Shown piece after piece: positions 1 through 7,500 of a DNA stretch of 10,532 nt (its first letter is position 1; each line of letters begins with the position of its first letter). A program made the position numbers and the translations under genes. The DNA is taken from positions 1-10,532 of the forward strand of contig JADGJL010001064.1 in the NCBI GenBank assembly GCA_027600665.1. Reading direction: 5' to 3'. The notes beneath the pieces were generated by a model. It searched no databases and was not told the origin of the DNA. It saw only the letters and a list, made by a program, of their open reading frames with translations. This DNA comes from Irineochytrium annulatum (Eukaryota; Chytridiomycota; Chytridiomycetes; Chytridiales; Chytridiaceae).

Positions 1-1147
1 CTTCGCCTCCTCAGCGTCCTCGGCCTTAGCCTCATCGCCCTTCGCGTCCGCATCGGCTAAGTAAAAGAGAGATTAAAATACAGAAACGCATAAAGGACCA
101 GGCGACGTTTGAAACTCACTGTCTTGGAGGTCAGACGTCCACAGCGTCAGGTTGTCCCTGAGCAGCTGCATGATGAGGGTCGAGTCCTTGTACGACTCCT
201 CGGACAGGGTGTCGAGCTCCGCAATGGCGTCGTCAAAGGCCTGCTTAGCGAGGTGGCAGGCGCGGTCTGGCGAGTTGAGGATCTCGTAGTAGAAAACGGA
301 GAAGTTGAGCGCGAGCCCGAGCCGGATCGGGTGCGTGGGCGCCAGCTCGGTCTGAGCAATGTCGGTCGCCGCCTTGTAGGCATCGTGCGCGTGGCTGGCG
401 GCGTCCTTCCTCTTGTCGCCAGTGGCGAACTCGGCGAGGTAGCGGTGGTAGTCACCCTTCCTAAAATCGATATTCCGATAGCATTAAAGTCCGTCCCGCT
501 GTCCCACCCGATGCTCAATCAAACTCACATCTTGAAGTAGAAGACCTTGGACTCGCCAGCCTCCGCAGTGGGGATCAGGTGGTCGTCAAGGACGCTGAGG
601 ATGTCAGAGCAAACGTCCTGGAGCTCGTTCTCGATCTTGATGCGGTATTCCCGGATCTTCTTCACCTGACCCTCGTTGCCCTTCGTCTCCTCCTTCTGCT
701 CGATGGACGAGACAATCCTCCAGGAGGCACGGCGGGCACCGATGACGTTCTTGTAGGCCACCGACAGGAGATTTCTCTCCTCGACAGTGAGCTCGACGCC
801 GAGCTACAATAAATGGTACATCAGTACGAAAACACCAAGAAAATGCAAACAATACCACGCACCTTGGCAACCTCCTTCATGAAAGCGACCATCTCATCGT
901 ATCGCTCGGCCTGCTCGGCAAGCTTGGCCATGTAGACCTGGTCTTCGCGCGATCCTGCGCGAGGGACGAGAGGAAAAACGTCAGAAATGCGCACTCCCCA
1001 ACTCATCCAGCATCATCGCACACGAGGCGACAGCGATCTCGCAATGGCGCTGATTATCACGAGGGAGGCAAATGACCGCCCTCGCTTCGATACCATGACC
1101 ACTGCGATCGCGCGACCCGTCAATCTGAACTCACCCTTGTCGGCCAT
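1..1147 (-). CDS. 14-3-3: 14-3-3 phosphoserine/phosphothreonine-binding adaptor protein (3' end cut by window edge)
   Basis: 14-3-3 proteins are cytosolic dimers that bind phosphorylated Ser/Thr motifs on many signalling and metabolic clients. Rebuilt coding exons (minus strand) are 1147-1135, 954-863, 803-529, 460-120 and 56-1; introns are 180, 59, 68 and 63 nt, all GT...AG, and phases join exactly. 259 residues are visible, starting [19 protein letters not shown]. Family signature 1 ([11 protein letters not shown]) lies near residues 45-55, and signature 2 ([11 protein letters not shown]..) lies just before the LWTS motif near residue 235. The phosphate-binding basic cluster is intact: K53 and R60 in YKN-IGARR, and R133-Y134 in GDYHRYLAE. 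After LWTSDLQD comes an Ala/Asp/Glu/Lys-rich acidic tail, the usual variable C-terminus, with no stop before the edge. The start is fixed by a 13-nt first coding exon (ATG GCC GAC AAG G) with donor GTGAGT; no upstream ATG is seen for about 100 nt. Identity is certain; the exact paralogue is not assignable. Confidence 0.96.
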
Positions 1148-2397
1148 CTCAGCAGTCGGTAGTGTTGGTAGATCCAAGGGTGATGTCTGTCAGGACCAAA
1201 TGCAAATGATATCAGAGATCAGATAGGGGGAAAATTCGTTGGTGGCGGTGGAAGAGAGCTATGCGTGAACGGGAGGCACGATAGGGAGGAACACGGTATC
1301 CAGAGGGCGACCGGGGGCGGCCGTCGTCAAGAAATAAAAAATCAGGGTGGCGACATGTGATGGCCATGATGTCGTGCCGCGCGCCGAGATGGATGATCCG
1401 ACCGCTGCGCGGGTCTCCGGCTGATCCGTGAGCGCCTCCCATGCCGATCCGCGGTCCCTGGCCGGCCCCGGCGGCGATGAATGCGGAGAGGGTGCGGAAG
1501 GGTCGGTGTCCACCTTCGGGGCCTTACGTTGGTGAGGGACCGCTTCGTCCTTTTTTTCAGAGGTGAAGATTCGTTGGCGGGCGCGGCGTGATTTCCCAAT
1601 TGATGATGGTCGCAAAATTTTCACAAGCGAGTGCTATGCTATCGAAAGTACGCGAACTTCGACCATTTTATAGCAAACATGCGACTATCGGTTGTAGCTT
1701 AGTTCTCTCCAACCGCATGCAAATTCTCGTAAGAATTAGGCTGCTCGGGGGTTCCTCAGGGGAAGAAAGGATCCCCGAGCATCGTCGACAGCACAATTGC
1801 CAACTCGACCTAGTCCAGGCCTTGGCTGCAGATCCGATGCTGGCGTAGATTCCGCATCCTGGGCTTCCGGGCTGTCGTCCTTTTCCTCTTTCGGCCTTGC
1901 TTTTGTGTGACTACCCGCCTGGTCACCAATGAGCAGGTTTAGACTGCGAGCCGACTAAACGGCGTCACGAAGATAACGGCTGCTTCTGGCGCCGATTGTA
2001 GTCGGTTTCCTTGCGTACCTCGCAAAACCAATGAAGACCCTTCGAAGAAGCCAAGTTTCTTTGTTGAAGAATTTTTTCAGCGTCATCTGCTTGCACAATA
2101 ATTCGGATGAGGATAATGGTGACTTATCCGTTATAGCGGCATTTTAGACCGGCGGGTAGAAGGAAGGCCGTCACTCTACACCTTAGCAACGGCGTTCTCA
2201 CAACATAACACGAGTGATATATATTGAGTTGCAAAAGCAGACACCATGCATTAGTCGAAGCCAATGAGTCGTAGCTAAGTGGGCCGCAAACACACTCAGC
2301 AACCTACGACGAAGGTTATCCATCGACCCTACACCTTCGCCCACCTCCTTCCAGCTAAACGAAAGCGAACAATCCATAGCTTACAAGCGGACCCCCA
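1148..2397. other. Intergenic region between 14-3-3 start and NDUFA5 stop; no gene supported
   Basis: The part near the 14-3-3 start (about 1150-1600) is GC-rich and is probably leader and promoter. Several frames are open there, but they start with GTG or TTG rather than ATG, overlap each other, and match no family I know. A TATA-like TATAAAA lies on the minus strand at 1672-1666. It is about 520 bp from the 14-3-3 ATG, so it would imply a long leader or a 5'-UTR intron; a possible intron acceptor (tcctgacag on the minus strand) lies near 1190. The stretch 1850-2397 is less GC-rich and should hold the NDUFA5 3' UTR. It includes a 7-bp inverted repeat (GTCGTAG at 2268-2274, CTACGAC at 2304-2310). 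No tRNA-like A/B boxes or conserved RNA were seen. Confidence 0.6.
1742..1781. repeat. Intergenic inverted repeat / hairpin, 13-pair stem
   Basis: TGCTCGGGG (1742-1750) pairs perfectly with CCCCGAGCA (1773-1781). The stem continues inwards with G-U, U-A, U-G and C-G pairs to position 1754/1769, leaving a 14-nt purine-rich loop. This is seen directly. It lies about 600 bp upstream of the 14-3-3 ATG and about 620 bp past the NDUFA5 stop. Whether it is transcribed is unknown. Confidence 0.6.
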
Positions 2398-2867
2398 TTA
2401 AACCTTTACGCTCTCCCACTGCCCCACCGGCGGCGGCGATTCCAACGCCTCCCAAGGCTTCCACTCCTCCATCTTCTTCACCAGAGCCAGCTCCTCCTTC
2501 GCCTGGATGATCAACTCCTCCACCTGCCCTCCCGCAACGGCGTCCTCGATCTCCTGCACCGTCACGGAGCTCTCGACTTGCTCAAGCCTTCGACGGTGGA
2601 TGGCCTCAACGGACTGCCGATACACCGACTGTTGGGGCAGAAGCGCAACCTTGTGCAGGATCTTGTTGTAGAGCTGGATGAGCTCGGGCCGAGGGTTCAC
2701 GTTCACCTCCAGGCCGAAGAGCCCCGTGGACTGGTTGGAGACATGGCATGAGATCGGAGGGAGTGGACAAGGAACAGGATCCGGAGACCACGTACCTCCT
2801 TTAGACTGAACGAACTCGTGGCGTGGGATGCATGGGCCGCGCGGCGAAGAACTCGAGTCGCGAACAT
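2398..2867 (-). CDS. NDUFA5: NADH:ubiquinone oxidoreductase (complex I) accessory subunit, NDUFA5 / B13 family
   Basis: NDUFA5 is a nuclear-encoded accessory subunit on the matrix arm of mitochondrial complex I. Exon 1 is 2867-2796 (24 residues) and exon 2 is 2730-2398 (110 residues plus TAA), joined in phase 0 across a 65-nt intron (donor GTACGT, acceptor CCAACCAG). The protein is 134 aa. Residues 1-24 (MFATRVLRRAAHASHATSSF...) are Arg/Ala/Ser-rich with no acidic residue before the final Glu, as expected for a mitochondrial presequence. The family core follows: STGLFGLEVNVNPRPEL, then LYNKILHKV and SVYRQSVEAIHRRRLEQVE, and at the C-terminus the EEWKPWEAL...PPPVGQW block. An in-frame ATG nine codons upstream (2894) would give MKLATPQLT before the chosen start; I prefer 2867 because it begins the cleaner presequence, but 2894 remains possible. 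It is divergent from the armadillo-like gene. Confidence 0.93.
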
Positions 2868-3237
2868 GGTCAATTGAGGGGTCGCCAACTTCAATTTTTT
2901 GAAACAGAATGTGGACCAGCAATCTTTATCCTACCACCAGCAATTAACTCTATGACCATCCTCACCTCCCGGCAGCTCGTCATAGAAGGCGAGGGACGCC
3001 GAGGCGGGCCACCTGATCGAGATTCATTGACAGCCAGGAGTATGCTGAAGAACGGCGTCCATCTCAGTGAATACGTGAGCATTACTTCACCGCTGTTCCT
3101 TATTGAGCTCGCTTACGGTGCATGTACCCAGTAAATGGCCACGAACGAGGAAGAAAAAGCCTCCAAAGTGAAGCCCGGGATCGGCGATGGGCGTCTGAAA
3201 ATCTCTCACTCAAGGTTGAACCCGCGACGCGTCCACG
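2868..3237. promoter_or_regulatory. Divergent intergenic region, likely shared promoter of NDUFA5 (-) and the armadillo-like gene (+)
   Basis: About 370 bp separate two head-to-head start codons, so both promoters must lie here unless leaders extend into the neighbouring gene. No TATA box or repeated operator is obvious. Open frames crossing this interval overlap NDUFA5 exon 1 or start far from any conserved sequence, and I do not consider them genes. Promoter function is inferred from gene orientation only. Confidence 0.5.
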
Positions 3238-3404
3238 ATGAGCTCGGGACACGCGACGGAGAAGAAGTCGGTCGAGAACCCTTACTACGTGAACCACCTC
3301 AACAACGAGCTGAAGCTGCTGACATCGACTCATTCCCACCTGGACGTGCGGCTGAAGGCTTGTGGGGAGCTCGCCCATGTTCTTTACCACGGAGGTGTCC
3401 TTGA
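3135..3404 (+). other. Overlapping upstream ORF (89 codons) in front of the armadillo-like gene
   Basis: An ATG at 3135 has A at -3 and G at +4, a favourable initiation context. It opens a frame that runs out of frame through the ATG at 3238 and stops at 3404, inside exon 1 of the downstream gene. Its start (MATNEEEKASKVKPG) is hydrophilic and charged; the rest is Arg/Pro/Glu-rich and resembles no family. I tried to splice it into the downstream frame and found no suitable donor/acceptor pair, since an in-frame TGA precedes ATG 3238. If transcription starts upstream of 3135 it would act as an inhibitory overlapping uORF; if not, it is meaningless. Confidence 0.3.
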
Positions 3405-3962
3405 TTCGGTGAGAGCTGTCATATATGTCCTCTTGCCGTTGGCGTTGGCGACATGCTAACACGGGCGGAAGTATATCGTTGAGAACCCGAAGGTTCTGGA
3501 TTTGCTGATTACGATAGTTCGCGAACGCAAGGAGCCGCTCAGTCTAAGACTGGTGAGGAAGTGCTTGTTCATGACGGCAAGAAATCTGACGACTATTATA
3601 GCAAGCAATACAAACTTTCAGCATCGTCTGCAGGGCGTCAGAGACGATACAGCGTCTGATTTGCGAACGCGGAGCCGTTGATCTCCTAATTGGGCAGCTG
3701 CAAGACGGATACGATGAGATGGTACATTTTATTTTTTTATTTTTTTTTTGGGTTTCATTTATATATGCTTACAAAACGGTTGTAGCGGAAGTGGGCGGCG
3801 CATTGTCTGATGTTCCTGATGATCAAGAATTATAAAAAGTATCTCTCCCACCTGAAGAGCCATGCCGTGCAGACCGCGATTAAGCACGTCGCCACCGATG
3901 ACTGGACAAAGTGGAAATATAATGACGCGGATGTGCTTCTGTCATTTATTCTTTCACAATGA
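3238..3962 (+). CDS. Uncharacterised small alpha-helical (armadillo-like) protein
   Basis: I do not recognise the family. Best exon model: 3238-3408, 3472-3560, 3622-3721 and 3786-3962 (TGA), with introns of 63, 61 and 64 nt, giving 178 aa. Intron 1 has donor GTGAGA and a clear branch-point-like TGCTAAC about 12 nt before its acceptor. Intron 3 has a long T tract near its donor. Intron 2 is the least certain: the donor is AA|GTGCTT, the acceptor is CTTTCAG, and another acceptor (CTGCAG) lies 12 nt further on in the same phase. The protein begins MSSGHATEKKSVENPYYV and then looks like stacked amphipathic helices: RLKACGELAHVLYHGG, NPKVLDLLITIV, RLICERGAVDLLIGQLQDG, RKWAAHCLMFLMIKNYKKYL. It ends with WTKWKYNDADVLLSFILSQ. 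The Leu/Ala spacing and the GAVDLLI-type helix suggest armadillo/HEAT-type repeats, hence the tentative label. There is no signal peptide or transmembrane segment and no catalytic motif. That it is a real gene is well supported by coherent splicing; its function is unknown. Confidence 0.72.
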
Positions 3963-4209
3963 CCTTGTTACCTGTTGGCAGACATTATGTAATTAATATA
4001 AGTGCACGGCGATTTTTTCGTGTTTTCGCGCTCACGCACTGATGCACCAGCCGTTTCTACGCGACGGCCTTTTGGCTACGCTTAGATGGCTATTTGGGGG
4101 AATACATGGCCTTTGTCATTTTCTCCTTGTTATGCCTACGCTCGCGAACGTTTTTTTTAATTGAGTAGCACTTTACATTCATGCATGGTAGCCGGAGGTT
4201 CTCATGCAG

Positions 4210-4227
4210 AATGACTTTGTAGTCATT
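4210..4227. repeat. Small perfect hairpin, 7-bp stem with 4-nt loop
   Basis: AATGACT (4210-4216), loop TTGT, AGTCATT (4221-4227). It is seen directly. It lies about 250 nt after the armadillo-like stop codon, so it could be in that gene's 3' UTR or beyond it. The stem is short and AT-rich, so chance is a fair explanation. Confidence 0.4.
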
Positions 4228-4284
4228 ATTTCTGACGTATTCTTAACGATCAATTGATTTAGTTCGGCATTGTTTGTGATGACC

Positions 4285-4301
4285 TAGGGTTTAGGGTTAG
4301 G
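4285..4301 (+). repeat. Telomere-like interstitial motif (TTTAGGG/TTAGGG units) upstream of UPF2
   Basis: The 17-mer TAGGGTTTAGGGTTAGG contains three consecutive TAGGG cores, spaced once as TTTAGGG and once as TTAGGG. On the minus strand it reads as overlapping AACCCTAA / AAACCCTA, which is the core of the telo-box found in promoters of translation-related genes in plants. It sits about 290 bp upstream of the UPF2 ATG. It may be a promoter element, a telomerase-filled break scar, or chance. Confidence 0.5.
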
Positions 4302-4589
4302 CCTGTCAACGATGTTGATCACATAAGAGTTACTCACGTACTCCCACTTACACACTCGCTTTCCTGAACAATAGCCAGCTATCCTTACTATATCTTATTC
4401 CCCAAACTACTGCAACAAGTGTAAAGGAATCACCCGCGAAATACACTCTGAAGGTCAAATTCCGTACCTAGAAAACAGATTTCCAACTTAAAAACATGTT
4501 GTAAAGTCTTCAAGGCCTCTTGTTAAGTGATGGAAATGGGAGGGCTAAGGCTTGTGGCGTGATGAGAGATATTGGTCGTCAAAGTTAAT

Positions 4590-7500
4590 ATGGAGGCGGT
4601 CGATGAGGAGAGGCGGGTGAAGATTGAGGTTAAGGCCGCGTTGAGGGCCAAAAACATGAGCCCGCCAGGCATAGGTGAGCTTTCTTGCTGCTTTAATGAG
4701 AAGTGGATGTACTCGAGGGGCGATCGTACCGCGGTTGAGTGGCTCTCGCTCGTTTTGCTTCTACAGAAGGCCTAAGCCCCCCTCTGCACGGCGTCGATGA
4801 TCGGCCACAACTATGCCGTGACCTTATTCCGCATTCTGGGCTGATTCCGCGCTTTTTAATGCAGCGCCGGCGGACCTGAAGAAGCTTGACACGTCGTTAA
4901 AGAAGAACACGGCGTTTTGCAAGAAGCTTAAGACTCTCACGGCCGAACAACTTCCCGCTTTGATGCGTGAGCTTTTAAGCCTGAAGCTAGAGAAGTACCT
5001 CTCCGAGCTCGTCGCGTCTTTAGTAGAGGCGAAACTGGCCCGGTCCTCGGATGTCTGGGCCGCGGTGGAGATCGCCTCGCTCCTGCACCAACGCTTCAAA
5101 GATGATTTTACGGGGGAGTTCAAGGTCGCGCTTTTGAAGTTGTTCGGACCGCCACCGAACCTGCAGGGACTGTCGCAGGAGCAGAGGGAGAGGGATGAGG
5201 CGGCTCGGATTGCGAGGCAGAAGACCGCTCTCAAGATGACGTCGGAGCTGTATTTGGTCGGGGTTCTGAGCGATGCGGACGCGAAGACCGTCAGAGTGGA
5301 TGGATTAGTTCCGGCCGTAATGAAAGATGGTTTGATACCTGGGATTTTGAAGACGATGGTTAGACGGGCTCCCCATTTAGCATCTGCTGATTCAATTATC
5401 CACACGCTTATCTGACCGTCGATCACAGTTCGTCAACGACAAAGAGTTTCTCAACGTTCCGCTTGCCACTTCATTCGTGAAGAACTTCGCCAACACGTTT
5501 CTCAACATCTCAAAGGACCTTGAATCCACTCAGGTTTGCTTCGGAGCAAGTCATCGTTTCTTACGGTTGCTCTAGCTGGCGACCTTAGATTCCATGGTAT
5601 CGCCCGACATCCGCGGAATAGTCAACGGCGTGATGTTGGACTACTTTAAATCTGTTTCGAAGTATCTTGTTCGAATGCACAAGGTTGGTTGCTGAAGGTA
5701 GTCAGACTTTTTACCGTGAATACAGCACATCAGGAAAATGGAGCAGAGTAACTACGAGCACTCCATTTCGCGTGGCGAGGTCTCCGAGGAGCGACAGGAG
5801 AGGTTTCAGAAGGGGACGAAAATATATGAGAAGCTGTTGGCCAACACGAAGATTCTTGCGGCGAACCTCTCGGCCGAGATGCCCGAGCTGCCGGAGGAAG
5901 AGAGCGCGGTTAAAATCGGGGTCGGCATGACCATAGGGAACAGCAGGGACGACCGTGATGGTCAGGGAAGCGGCATTTGGGAAGATGAGGATGCCCGGCT
6001 GTTCTATGAGGAGATCATTGATTTGAGGAACTTTGTCCCAACTGTGTTACTGGGCGAGAAGCACGTTTCGGCGTTGGAGGAGGTGTTAGTGAAGCCGGAG
6101 GAAGTTGACGTTGAGAAGGCGGATGCGGAGCAAGCCGACGACGTTATTGGGGCGGAGTCGCCCGATAAGGCTGACTATGCGGAGGAGGACCTAGAGGAGG
6201 ATACGGCCGCTGTTGAAGACGGCGAAGATGAGAAAACGACGAACGCGTCCGCGGTGGCGAGGGCGGCTGTGGACACGTTGCTGACGAAGATGCCGACGAG
6301 CCTCAGCCGGGATGCTATGGATAACCTCGCGGTCGAGTTTTGCTTCTTGAACTCGAAGACGGCAAGGAAAAAGCTTGTTACTCATGTGGCCAACATGCCG
6401 AAGAATCGACAAGACCTTTTGCCGCATTATTCCAGGTAAACGCCGTTTCCTTCATTTTGTTAACATTTAACAAATGTGACGGCAGGTTCTTGGCGACCGT
6501 CAAACCTTACTTTCCCGATGTTATTGAGAAGGTGACGGCTCAGATTCGCTCGGAGTTTATTCGTCAGCTGCGAAGAAAGGAGAAAGGGTTTCTTGACGAG
6601 AAAATTAGGGTATCTTATCAGATTTCAAACGACTCCAACCTTGTTGCTAGACGGTGCGCTTCATTGGGGAACTGACGAAATTCAGAGTCGTCCCGATTAC
6701 GTTTACGTTCTTTGTTTTTCAAAAACTTTTGGAGGAGTTTTCCAACGTTAACATCGAGCTCGCCTCCAACTTCTTGGAGTCATGCGGGCGATTCCTTTTC
6801 AAAAGCCCGGATATCAGCCCGGCTTTCACGCCGATGCTAGAGACGATGATGAGGAAGAAGGCCGTGTTAAACGTCGATAGTCGTCAGCAAATGCTCATTG
6901 AAAATGCATTCTATATGGTAATCAGAGGGTGCGCAATTCTGTGTAGTAACGACGGATATAAGTGCAATCCACCAGATCGACCGGCAATTGAGGTGAAGCA
7001 GCGATCACCTTTAGAGCTCTACCTTCGAAAGCTGTTCTACAGTGATCTTGCTCGCCGGTCCGTCGATAAGGTGACTAAGCAGCTTCGGAAGCTTAATTGG
7101 GAGGACGCTGAGACCCTCAAACTGCTGCGTAAACTATTCCGTAAGGTGTGGAAGGTGAAATTCGCCAACGTGCATCTGGTGGCCTTTATGGCGAGCGAGC
7201 TTGCGAGGTACTACTCGTTCTTCGGGATTTACGTCGTAGACCAGTGCTTGGAGGAGATCAGGATCGAGCTCGAGGTCAACTTATTTAAGCACAATCAGAG
7301 GAGGATCTCTTCCGTCAGGTTTCTTGGCGAGCTGTACAATTACAGGCTGGTTGATTCAGGAGTTATTTTCGATACTCTTTATTTCCTGTTGCGATTTGGC
7401 TATGGTGCGTAAAGGGTATGAGTGGGTTGTGAGTATGGTAACACTCTGTACTCAACAGAGAGCCAAATGCCCGAGCCAGGGGTTGCTTGCATGCTAGACG

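Larger units (their letters stand above)
3963..4589. other. Intergenic region between armadillo-like gene and UPF2; no gene seen
   Basis: AT-richer than the flanking exons, with T-runs and no long ATG-initiated frame. It must hold the 3' end of the armadillo-like transcript and the UPF2 promoter. An AATATA poly(A)-signal variant occurs near 3994. No TATA box is evident just upstream of UPF2. Two local motifs are listed separately: a hairpin at 4210-4227 and a telomere-like stretch at 4285-4301. Confidence 0.6.

Noticed and set aside
147..518. Minus-strand 123-codon Ser/Thr/Arg-rich frame
   Set aside because: It is a shifted frame through 14-3-3 exon 4 and crosses its intron; the correct frame gives the conserved 14-3-3 sequence.
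1259..1624. Minus-strand 121-codon Pro/Ser/Arg-rich frame upstream of 14-3-3
   Set aside because: It starts with GTG, overlaps two other open frames on the same strand in GC-rich DNA, and has no family motif. It is more likely leader or promoter sequence.
1588..1848. Plus-strand 86-codon frame
   Set aside because: It starts with GTG, has no recognisable motif or splice partners, and spans the hairpin at 1742-1781.
1937..1960. GTTTAG...CTAAAC inverted repeat
   Set aside because: Only 6 bp with a 12-nt loop and mismatches on both sides; expected by chance.
2823..3134. Plus-strand 103-codon frame between NDUFA5 and the armadillo-like gene
   Set aside because: It overlaps NDUFA5 exon 1 in antisense, has no domain, and ends just before the 3135 ATG without splice continuity.
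4824..5426. Minus-strand 200-codon open frame
   Set aside because: Antisense shadow of UPF2 exon 2, which carries the conserved MIF4G-1 sequence in the correct phase.
5667..5930. Plus-strand 87-codon frame reading through UPF2 intron 4
   Set aside because: It reads exon 5 in the wrong frame. Using the acceptor at 5725 restores the family sequence from HIRKMEQSNY onwards.
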